Positions 1 to 4,657 of a stretch of DNA of 5,283 nt are shown in pieces (within the stretch, counting starts at the first letter, position 1; each line of letters starts with the position of its first letter). The DNA is from Cytophagales bacterium (GTDB taxonomy: Bacteria; Bacteroidota; Bacteroidia; Cytophagales; JAAEPT01), in NCBI GenBank assembly GCA_011524675.1, contig WTJX01000600.1:1-5283 (forward strand). Direction: 5' to 3'. Under the pieces are notes generated by a model. That model did no database searches. It had not been told where the DNA came from and was given only the letters and a program-made list of their open reading frames with translations. The translations under genes were made by a program, and so were the position numbers.

Positions 1-97
1 GTATGATACTCCTATCATAAAAAATGACAAAATAGGTAGAAATGACCCTTGTATATGTGGTAGCGGTAAAAAGTATAAGAAATGTTGTGGGCGATAA
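1..97 (+). CDS. C-terminal end of a SEC-C motif protein (SecA or a small SEC-C protein), partial
   Basis: Only the last 31 codons are present, read from base 2 to the TAA at 95-97. They end in [20 protein letters not shown] followed by GR. This is the SEC-C motif, a short zinc-binding tail with the pattern CxC-x8-CC. In SecA this tail coordinates zinc and contacts SecB or the ribosome; the same tail also ends or begins many unrelated small proteins. SecA tails often end in Cys-His, whereas this one has Cys-Cys, so SecA is possible but not favoured strongly. The start and main body lie outside the window, so the function cannot be decided here. The frame and motif are clear; the protein identity is not. 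Confidence 0.8.
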   Translation, partial: YDTPIIKNDKIGRNDPCICGSGKKYKKCCGR

Positions 98-103
98 GTT
101 TTA

Positions 104-128
104 AGCTATGGGCTTACCGCCCATAGCT
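104..128. terminator. Hairpin between convergent genes, likely bidirectional terminator
   Basis: A perfect 10-bp inverted repeat (AGCTATGGGC at 104-113, GCCCATAGCT at 119-128) encloses a 5-base loop. It lies 6 bases after the stop of the plus-strand SEC-C gene and 33 bases past the stop of the minus-strand oxidoreductase gene. No strong U-tract follows on the plus strand. On the minus strand the stem is followed by TTAAAACTT, which is a modest one. Position and symmetry suggest a shared terminator for the convergent pair; the termination function is inferred. Confidence 0.6.
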
Positions 129-161
129 CATAAGAAGGCTTTGAACAACTACTTAGCTCTC

Positions 162-1529
162 CTAGTTGATATTATCTTCTAAAATTTTCTCTAATGTATC
201 TGGGTCTATACGCTTAGCTATAATGGTTTTTTGCTGGTCTAAAACATAAATAATTGGCGTACTATCTACATTGTAAAACGTCCTAAAGTTTGTGAGGTTA
301 TTTCCGTCCCACAGATTTAGCCAGTCATAGTCATTTTTTTCTAGGTATTTCCTCCAGTCCTCTTCTTTTTTGTCAATATTTACACCTACTACTTTTACGT
401 CTCTATCTCTATACTCTTCGTAAATATCTTTGATGAGTGGCATAGTCTTTTTGCAATGACCACATGAAGAGCTCCAAAAAACCAATATAGTATATTCTGC
501 CTGTACATCGTATAGCTTATGTTTGATACCATCTAAGTCAACCATAGAAAATGGTACTGCCCTATTACCGATAAGGTTATACTTTACTTTGATGACTCTC
601 TCATAAATTTTTTGTTTGGTGGTCGAGTCCACCCACCAAGCTTCTTGATCTAAATAGTACTTTTGTCCCAAATGATGAAATACTTCATCCATGCCCATAT
701 TTTTTGAATTGGCAAATTTATTGGTCAAGTTAGAAACTACATATTTATATACCTCTTTGTTTGCCTTGGCTTTTCCTATGATCATATCAGAAGCAACAAT
801 CATTGAATCTGGTATTTGATAATTGAGCTTATCTATAAAGTATTTAAACTTTTTATCAAAAATAGGAGTACGCAAAAGTCCTACTTCTGCAAAGTTGATA
901 TTATCAAAATAATGATTTCTGAAATAGAGCCATTGAGCGTCTTTCGGTAAATCTTTGGGTACTGTTATTTCTTCTGTGGACTTTACAATGCTTGCCACCA
1001 AAGAAGTAGGTTGACGGCTTATCAATGCAGCTTTGTATTCTTTAACATCTTTATCTATCAAGGAGATTTTTTTGCGTTCTTCATCGGTAAGCTTTTCTTT
1101 CTTAGTTCCATCTTTTAGAAGCCATATTTTATTTGCTTCCTTACTCGCTTTTGCGAGATATTTGATATAATCGACAAAGGTTGTGGTAGAGTAGCTGGCA
1201 TTTTTTACTTTAAGGTCATCCACAAGAGCAGTTGTATCTGTCGTCAGCGAAAAGTCTTGGTCTGTATCGTCTATCAATAACTCTAAATATTTATTATTGG
1301 GCAGAACGATCAAGTATATACCATTTTCTAGGACTTCGTCTTTTTGAAAAACACCTACACCTTTATTGTCCATCAATGTAGAGTCTCTCAAAAGTTGTTT
1401 GTCTCCATAATAAAAAGCTAATCTACAATACTGATTCTCTGTACCTTCTATTGAGACTTTTATCTCGTAAGCCTTAAGTGAAAATAAGGTAGTTAAAAAG
1501 AAAACGAATAAGAAAACTTTTTTCATCAT
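162..1529 (-). CDS. Secreted TlpA/ResA-like thiol-disulfide oxidoreductase with DUF4369/DUF5106-like N-terminal part
   Basis: The product is 455 residues. Residues 1-20 form a classic signal peptide (MMKK, then a Phe/Leu-rich core ending LKA), with no lipobox Cys, so export to the periplasm is expected. Residues about 21-110 are a beta-rich segment resembling DUF4369. Residues about 111-315 are a charged, mostly helical part resembling DUF5106, including the QEAWWVDS stretch. Residues about 322-455 are a thioredoxin fold with active site CGHC at 356-359 in WSSSCGHCKKTMP and the cis-proline loop at T424-P425. The family uses this pair to reduce or shuffle disulfides in exported proteins; the partner is unknown. 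Two tandem ATGs (1527-1529 and 1524-1526) could serve as start, and no Shine-Dalgarno sequence is visible, as is usual in Bacteroidota. The gene diverges from the carotenoid block across a 610-base spacer and shows no functional link to it. The thioredoxin call is firm; the N-terminal domain names are from memory of the family architecture. Confidence 0.9.
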   Translation of the reverse strand: MMKKVFLFVFFLTTLFSLKAYEIKVSIEGTENQYCRLAFYYGDKQLLRDSTLMDNKGVGVFQKDEVLENGIYLIVLPNNKYLELLIDDTDQDFSLTTDTTALVDDLKVKNASYSTTTFVDYIKYLAKASKEANKIWLLKDGTKKEKLTDEERKKISLIDKDVKEYKAALISRQPTSLVASIVKSTEEITVPKDLPKDAQWLYFRNHYFDNINFAEVGLLRTPIFDKKFKYFIDKLNYQIPDSMIVASDMIIGKAKANKEVYKYVVSNLTNKFANSKNMGMDEVFHHLGQKYYLDQEAWWVDSTTKQKIYERVIKVKYNLIGNRAVPFSMVDLDGIKHKLYDVQAEYTILVFWSSSCGHCKKTMPLIKDIYEEYRDRDVKVVGVNIDKKEEDWRKYLEKNDYDWLNLWDGNNLTNFRTFYNVDSTPIIYVLDQQKTIIAKRIDPDTLEKILEDNIN

Positions 1530-1586
1530 GTCTATGTCTTTTGGTGAAATAAATAATAATAAGGATCCATTCGGTAAAGCACGTAT

Positions 1587-1618
1587 TGAGTTTTAGCTTC
1601 TAAGAAAGCTAAAACTTA
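1587..1618. repeat. Hairpin, 13-bp stem, in the leader of the oxidoreductase gene
   Basis: GTTTTAGCTT at 1590-1599 is the exact reverse complement of AAGCTAAAAC at 1606-1615, with a 6-base loop. The stem extends by three more pairs, one of them G-T, to 1587 and 1618. It lies 58 bases upstream of the oxidoreductase start, so it would be in that gene's 5' leader if transcription begins further right. It may instead belong to the repeat cluster that follows. Its role is unknown. Confidence 0.6.
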
Positions 1619-1642
1619 TTGACTTTAGGAGACATTGCATAA

Positions 1643-1806
1643 TAGAAGGCTTTGCAAAACCACCTTTTGCACTTATTCGGCATTATACAACATTTTAAAA
1701 TCCTCATTTACAATCAGTAAACTGCGTTTTTAAAATGTTGAAAGCCTTGACTAAGCACGAAATCTTAGTTATGCAAAGCCTTCTAATAAGGTTTTGCAAA
1801 GCCTTC
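1643..1806. repeat. Nested inverted-repeat element of about 164 bp, MITE-like or structured RNA
   Basis: GAAGGCTTTGCAAAACC at 1645-1661 is the perfect reverse complement of 1790-1806 (17 bp). The left arm also pairs with a second, closer copy: TAGAAGGCTTTGCA at 1643-1656 against 1772-1785 (14 bp, perfect). The right side thus carries two direct copies of TGCAAAGCCTTC, giving two alternative folds. Inside sit a perfect 13-bp inverted repeat (1688-1700 with 1728-1740) and a small 8-bp stem (1748-1755 with 1764-1771, one G-T pair). The size, AT content, terminal inverted repeats and lack of coding fit a miniature inverted-repeat element or a structured RNA. I could not identify a clear target-site duplication beside the 17-bp ends, so the mobile interpretation is only inferred. 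Confidence 0.65.
1688..1740. repeat. Inner perfect 13-bp inverted repeat
   Basis: CAACATTTTAAAA at 1688-1700 is the exact reverse complement of TTTTAAAATGTTG at 1728-1740, with a 27-base loop. It sits at the centre of the 1643-1806 structure and would form the inner arm of a two-tier stem or cruciform. No U-tract follows on either strand, so it does not look like an ordinary intrinsic terminator. Confidence 0.65.
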
Positions 1807-1964
1807 GATAAATAGTTTATCAAATGAATACGGAGATGCCAAATGCTTATCACTTACAAATTCAATTCCAAAGATAGAAATAATAAGTTTTTGTAAAAAC
1901 GCTTGAAATATATTTTCTATAGATCATAAACCAAAGAAGTGCTTTCCCCACCGAGTGCTCACAC

Positions 1965-1987
1965 TTTTTGAACACATTAATCAAAAA
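1965..1987. repeat. Short A/T inverted repeat upstream of the sigma gene
   Basis: TTTTTGA at 1965-1971 pairs with TCAAAAA at 1981-1987 around a 9-base spacer. It lies about 150 bases upstream of the sigma gene start, just before the first copy of a repeated 13-mer. The form would suit a dimeric regulator, but the stem is A/T-rich and could be chance. Confidence 0.3.
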
Positions 1988-1991
1988 AGGT

Positions 1992-2066
1992 CATTTTGTT
2001 TAATTTTCGAACTAAAATAAAGGATTATACATAAGACAAAAGAGAGTCAAGAACATTTTGTTTAAT
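1992..2066. repeat. Two direct copies of CATTTTGTTTAAT upstream of the sigma gene
   Basis: The 13-mer CATTTTGTTTAAT occurs at 1992-2004 and again, identical, at 2054-2066. Both copies contain TTTG, the core of the Bacteroidota -33 promoter element. They may be regulator sites or two promoter -33 boxes. A good TAnnTTTG box at the expected distance was not seen, so the function stays open. Confidence 0.4.
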
Positions 2067-2092
2067 ATATTTTAAAATAACTTGAACATTAA

Positions 2093-2121
2093 AACTTTAC
2101 TGTTTAACTTTACTGTATAAT
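2093..2121 (+). promoter_or_regulatory. Tandem 13-bp repeat running into TATAAT, candidate promoter/operator of the sigma gene
   Basis: AACTTTACTGTTT (2093-2105) is followed directly by AACTTTACTGTAT (2106-2118); the first 11 bases are identical. The second unit runs into TATAAT at 2116-2121, 18 bases before the sigma gene ATG. If TATAAT acts as a -10 box, the repeat fills the region from about -35 to -10, where a regulator or an alternative sigma factor would bind. A leader of only about 10 bases would result. The general Bacteroidota -7 box is TAnnTTTG, so TATAAT may be coincidental. The repeat itself is certain; the promoter role is inferred. Confidence 0.45.
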
Positions 2122-2139
2122 AATTAAACAAAAAGAAAG

Positions 2140-2640
2140 ATGACAGCATTACAATTTCATACACTCGTTTCTAGTCAGATCGCAGCTTTAGAAAATATGA
2201 CAATGCGATTTGCTTCTAATAAAGAAGATGCAAATGATCTTTTGCAAGACACCATTTTAAAAGCCCTCAAAAACAAAGAGAAGTATAAACCAAATACTAA
2301 TATCAAAGCGTGGTTGTTTACGATCATGCGTAATACTTACATCAATGGTTATAACAGAGCTATACGCTCAAAAATAGACCATGATACTACGGAGCAGCAA
2401 TATTATTTAAACACTGCCAATAGAAAAGACTTATCCCCTACCGAGTCTATCACCAACTTCAACGAGATCAAAGAAATAGTAAATAAATTGGAAGAGGTTT
2501 ACAAAATCCCATTCCAAATGATGTATGAGGGTTTTAAGTACAAAGAAATTGCTGACAAGCTTAGTTTACCTATAGGAACGGTAAAGAGTAGGATATTTTT
2601 TGCTAGACAGAAATTAGCTGATTTTCTAAAAAGAGCATAG
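2140..2640 (+). CDS. ECF-type RNA polymerase sigma factor (sigma-70 family)
   Basis: The product is 166 residues, the normal size of an extracytoplasmic-function sigma factor, with only regions 2 and 4. Region 2 spans about residues 13-77 and includes EDANDLLQDTILKAL (core binding) and NIKAWLFTIMRN (-10 recognition). A variable linker (about 78-105) follows. Region 4 spans about 108-160, with the helix-turn-helix YKEIADKLSLPIGTVKSRIFFARQKL that contacts the -35 element. The ATG at 2140 follows an A-rich stretch (AAAAAGAAAG) rather than a true Shine-Dalgarno sequence. It lies 44 bases before crtI on the same strand, so it probably shares an operon with the carotenoid genes and may control them. 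No anti-sigma gene lies beside it; the upstream side is a gene-free spacer. Family assignment is firm; its targets are inferred from position. Confidence 0.93.
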   Translation: MTALQFHTLVSSQIAALENMTMRFASNKEDANDLLQDTILKALKNKEKYKPNTNIKAWLFTIMRNTYINGYNRAIRSKIDHDTTEQQYYLNTANRKDLSPTESITNFNEIKEIVNKLEEVYKIPFQMMYEGFKYKEIADKLSLPIGTVKSRIFFARQKLADFLKRA

Positions 2641-2684
2641 TTTTTTTTTAAGTATATTTACACTTTAGCGTTAAAAAGTTAAAC
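2641..2684 (+). promoter_or_regulatory. Short sigma gene-crtI spacer with a run of nine T
   Basis: The 44-base spacer begins with nine T directly after the sigma gene stop codon, then is A/T-rich up to the crtI ATG with no Shine-Dalgarno sequence. No convincing stem precedes the T-run, so it is not a clear terminator. TATATTTA at about 2654-2661 matches seven of eight positions of the Bacteroidota -7 box (TAnnTTTG). ACTTTAGCGTTAA further on loosely resembles the repeated ACTTTACTGT sequence before the sigma gene. An internal crtI promoter is possible but weakly supported; co-transcription with the sigma gene is the simpler view. Confidence 0.3.
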
Positions 2685-4154
2685 ATGTCGCACGATATTC
2701 ATGTCATAGGTTCAGGTTTTGCAGGTCTTTCTGCCGCAGCTCACCTAAGTAAGTTAGGAAAAAAAGTTACTGTCTTTGAAAAGAACAGTACTATTGGTGG
2801 TAGAGCGAGATGTTTTGAAGAAAAGAATTTTTTATTTGATATGGGACCTAGTTGGTACTGGATGCCCGATGTATTTGAAAGCTTTTTTGCTCATTTTGGA
2901 AAAAAACCTTCGGATTATTACCAACTGAGCAGACTAGACCCCTCCTATCGTATCTTTTACAGCGAAACAGAAATACTAGATATCCCCGCTAGCTTTGATG
3001 CTCTTTTGGCATTGTTTGAAGACATTGAAAAAGGAAGTGCAGAAAAACTAAAACAATTTTTAAACGAAGCACAGTACAAATATGAAGTAGGCATCAACAA
3101 ATTGGTTTACAAACCTGGCAAATCTCTCTTAGAGTTTGTTGATTTAGACCTTATCAAAGGGTTGTTTTCTCTTCATGTATTTCAAAGTATGCACAAATAT
3201 GTGCGCAAATACTTTAATGATCCTCGTCTCATACAATTGATGGAGTTCCCTGTTTTATTCTTGGGTGCTATGCCTAAAGACACGCCTGCACTCTATAGTC
3301 TTATGAACTATGCTGATATTGTGTTAGGCACGTGGTATCCAAAAGGCGGAATGAATGCTGTCGCCAAAGGCATGGCTGAGTTAGCCCAGTCTCTAGGTGT
3401 AGAAATACACACTAATGAAGAAGTTTCTAAACTAGAAATACATAGTGGAAAGGTAAAAGGCATTACAACTAGTAAAAACACTTATGCTACTGATGCTATC
3501 GTAGCGGGGGCGGACTATCACCATGTAGAGCAACATATTTTACCTATAGAGTATAGAAAGTACTCTGAAAAGTACTGGAACAAAAGAACGATGGCTCCGT
3601 CCTCACTTATTTTTTACTTAGGCATTGACAAAAAAGTAGATGCTTTATTTCATCATAACTTATTCTTTGATACGGACTTTGAAAAACATGCACTAGAAAT
3701 ATACAAACAACCTTCTTGGCCTACAGATCCTTTGTTCTATGTATGTTGCCCGTCCAAAACTGACCCTGACGTAGCTCCTGAGGGTAAAGAAAATATTTTT
3801 ATACTGATCCCTACGGCACCTAACCTAAAAGATACGGAGGAGATAAGAGAAAAACTTTTTGATTTGGTGATCGAAAGGTTAGAAAAGCTTACAAAGCAAA
3901 AAATAAAAGAGAGCATTAGTGTGAAAAAAAGTTATGCTCACAAAAACTTTATAGAGGATTATCATTCGTTCAAGGGAAATGCCTACGGACTGGCAAATAC
4001 GCTCTTACAGACTGCTATCTTGAAGCCTTCTATGAGAAATAATAAACTAAAGAATTTATTCTTTACTGGTCAACTTACCGTTCCAGGTCCTGGTGTCCCT
4101 CCTTCCCTTATATCGGGAGAGGTAGTTGCCAAGCAACTCGTAAAACATTTGTAA
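2685..4154 (+). CDS. crtI: Phytoene desaturase (CrtI-type)
   Basis: The product is 489 residues, the usual length for bacterial CrtI. It is an FAD-dependent desaturase that introduces double bonds into phytoene, normally giving lycopene, at the cytoplasmic membrane. The N-terminus carries the dinucleotide-binding fold: VIGSGFAGLSAA with G9, G11 and G14, the ribose-binding acidic residue E32 and then GGRAR at 38-42. WYPKGGMNAVAKGMAEL begins at residue 217, and the C-terminus (457-489) holds NLFFTGQLTVPGPGVPP and SLISGEVVAKQL, the family's closing FAD signature in its Bacteroidota form. The ATG at 2685 starts just ahead of the Rossmann motif, so the start is well placed. The gene follows the sigma factor by 44 bases and precedes crtB, which supports CrtI rather than a related desaturase, isomerase (CrtD, CrtISO) or ketolase. 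The exact number of desaturation steps cannot be read from the sequence. Confidence 0.95.
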   Translation: MSHDIHVIGSGFAGLSAAAHLSKLGKKVTVFEKNSTIGGRARCFEEKNFLFDMGPSWYWMPDVFESFFAHFGKKPSDYYQLSRLDPSYRIFYSETEILDIPASFDALLALFEDIEKGSAEKLKQFLNEAQYKYEVGINKLVYKPGKSLLEFVDLDLIKGLFSLHVFQSMHKYVRKYFNDPRLIQLMEFPVLFLGAMPKDTPALYSLMNYADIVLGTWYPKGGMNAVAKGMAELAQSLGVEIHTNEEVSKLEIHSGKVKGITTSKNTYATDAIVAGADYHHVEQHILPIEYRKYSEKYWNKRTMAPSSLIFYLGIDKKVDALFHHNLFFDTDFEKHALEIYKQPSWPTDPLFYVCCPSKTDPDVAPEGKENIFILIPTAPNLKDTEEIREKLFDLVIERLEKLTKQKIKESISVKKSYAHKNFIEDYHSFKGNAYGLANTLLQTAILKPSMRNNKLKNLFFTGQLTVPGPGVPPSLISGEVVAKQLVKHL

Positions 4155-4187
4155 CCTAAATACACACGACCTAAATGTGTTGTTAAC

Positions 4188-4207
4188 CTAAACTATAAAT
4201 TAATGAA
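4188..4207 (+). repeat. Left copy of a 20-bp direct repeat matching the crtB start
   Basis: CTAAACTATAAATTAATGAA here is identical to 4638-4657, where its ATG is the start codon of crtB. The match stops sharply on both sides. This copy lies 33 bases after the crtI stop, where a crtB start would be expected in a compact operon. From its ATG only ten codons can be read before a stop. Confidence 0.9.
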
Positions 4208-4323
4208 TTCCACGCAGCGGGAGCGAAAAAACTAAGGTTAAAGTAGTTATTAACGTATGCATTCGGTTGAGCCCGTATAGCTCTTTTACAGGTAAAAAAG
4301 TAATAAAGGTTAGTTTTTTTCAT

Positions 4324-4350
4324 GTTACTTTTCCTTAGATGAAAAGTAAC
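4324..4350. repeat. Perfect 10-bp hairpin in the crtI-crtB spacer
   Basis: GTTACTTTTC at 4324-4333 pairs perfectly with GAAAAGTAAC at 4341-4350 around a 7-base loop. It is followed on the plus strand by CAAAAATCAAG rather than a U-tract. On the minus strand the stem runs into A residues, also not terminator-like. From memory, near-identical GTTACTTTTC...GAAAAGTAAC stems recur between genes of many Bacteroidota; I cannot verify this here. Confidence 0.7.
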
Positions 4351-4368
4351 CAAAAATCAAGCCTGTGA

Positions 4369-4477
4369 AGATTCCTTATCCAGTAAATGAGTCAAAAATC
4401 GGGAATAAAATTAAACTCTCTTCGTTCAAACAGTAATTTTATTCTGTCCGATTTTCAACTCATTTACTGGGGAATCT
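4369..4477. repeat. Long imperfect stem-loop (about 38 bp paired) between crtI and crtB
   Basis: Four blocks pair in order: 4369-4375 with 4471-4477 (7 bp), 4380-4392 with 4458-4470 (13 bp), 4395-4402 with 4448-4455 (8 bp) and 4404-4413 with 4434-4443 (10 bp). They are separated by a 4-base bulge, a 2x2 mismatch and a small internal loop. The terminal loop is about 20 bases (4414-4433). In a crtI-crtB transcript this would be a very stable structure that could block decay from the 3' side, be cut by a double-strand-specific RNase, or reduce transcription into crtB. No U-tract follows, so it is not a standard intrinsic terminator. Confidence 0.8.
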
Positions 4478-4637
4478 CCAAGGGCGGAAATGCTCAAAAC
4501 TAAAGATATAGCGTATCGAATAACTTATTATAAAGATTCTTTACAACTAAATTAAAAGCTTTAACAACTAAAAAGTAATACGTGGTTTATCGAATACTTA
4601 GCTCTCAACACTCGAAGACTTGGTTAAAACACAAACT

Positions 4638-4657
4638 CTAAACTATAAATTAATGAA
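4638..4657 (+). repeat. Right copy of the 20-bp direct repeat, containing the crtB start codon
   Basis: Identical to 4188-4207. Its ATG (4653-4655) begins the full crtB reading frame. The bases before the ATG (TATAAATTA) are A/T-rich with no Shine-Dalgarno sequence, like the other starts in this window. Since both copies carry the same start context, ribosomes may also load at the left copy. Confidence 0.9.

Larger units (their letters stand above)
1530..2139. other. Gene-free divergent spacer rich in inverted repeats
   Basis: These 610 bases separate the minus-strand oxidoreductase from the plus-strand sigma factor. I see no credible gene in it on either strand; the few ATG-led frames are under about 20 codons. 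The left half (1587-1806) is dominated by inverted repeats: a 13-bp hairpin, a nested structure with 17-bp perfect ends, and a 13-bp inner palindrome. The right half (about 1860-2139) is very AT-rich and carries direct repeats and promoter-like sequence leading into the sigma gene. Promoters for both divergent genes should lie here, but a perfect Bacteroidota pair (TTTG, then TAnnTTTG) was not found for either. Confidence 0.75.
4155..4652. other. Unusually long, gene-free crtI-crtB spacer with repeats and hairpins
   Basis: CrtI and crtB are usually close or overlapping, yet here they are 498 bases apart. The first 33 bases follow the crtI stop plainly. From 4188 a 20-bp copy of the crtB start region appears, then a 430-base segment with a 10-bp hairpin (4324-4350) and a long stem-loop (4369-4477), then short blocks also found in the other spacers, then the second 20-bp copy at crtB. 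I see no credible gene: the only frame from the duplicated ATG (4203) stops after 10 codons. Confidence 0.8.
4208..4657. mobile_element. Possible non-autonomous insertion between crtI and crtB, with 20-bp flanking duplication
   Basis: The segment between the two 20-bp copies (4208-4637), plus one copy, accounts for almost the whole excess of the spacer; removing it would leave crtI and crtB 48 bases apart. It contains no transposase, but it does contain strong hairpins and short blocks shared with other spacers of the window. That is what a non-autonomous or MITE-like repeat cassette would look like. Against a classic transposon, the duplication is long for a target-site duplication and the ends inside it are not obvious inverted repeats. 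A duplication created during repair or recombination is an equal alternative. Confidence 0.45.

Noticed and set aside
1643..1806. CRISPR array or retron-type element
   Set aside because: The repeats are inverted and only two or three in number, with no regular spacers, and no cas or reverse transcriptase gene is in the window.
1869..1876. TATCTTTG on the minus strand, a perfect TAnnTTTG box for the oxidoreductase gene
   Set aside because: No TTTG/TTG element lies at the proper distance upstream, and the resulting leader would be about 340 bases and run through all the hairpins. Possible, but not supported enough to call.
1824..1877. A 17-residue plus-strand frame in the spacer before the sigma gene
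   Set aside because: Too short, without a start signal and with no recognisable motif; expected by chance in AT-rich DNA.
1938..1959. AGTGCT repeated at 1938-1943 and 1954-1959 in a locally GC-richer patch
   Set aside because: Six-base repeats are too short to distinguish from chance, and no larger structure is built around them.
2641..2649. Run of nine T after the sigma gene as an intrinsic terminator
   Set aside because: Only weak 4-6 bp stems precede it, and it starts immediately after the stop codon; the operon arrangement argues for read-through.
4203..4235. Ten-codon frame from the duplicated ATG (MNSTQRERKN)
   Set aside because: It follows automatically from copying the crtB start region and stops at once. 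No Shine-Dalgarno sequence or conservation evidence supports it as a leader peptide.
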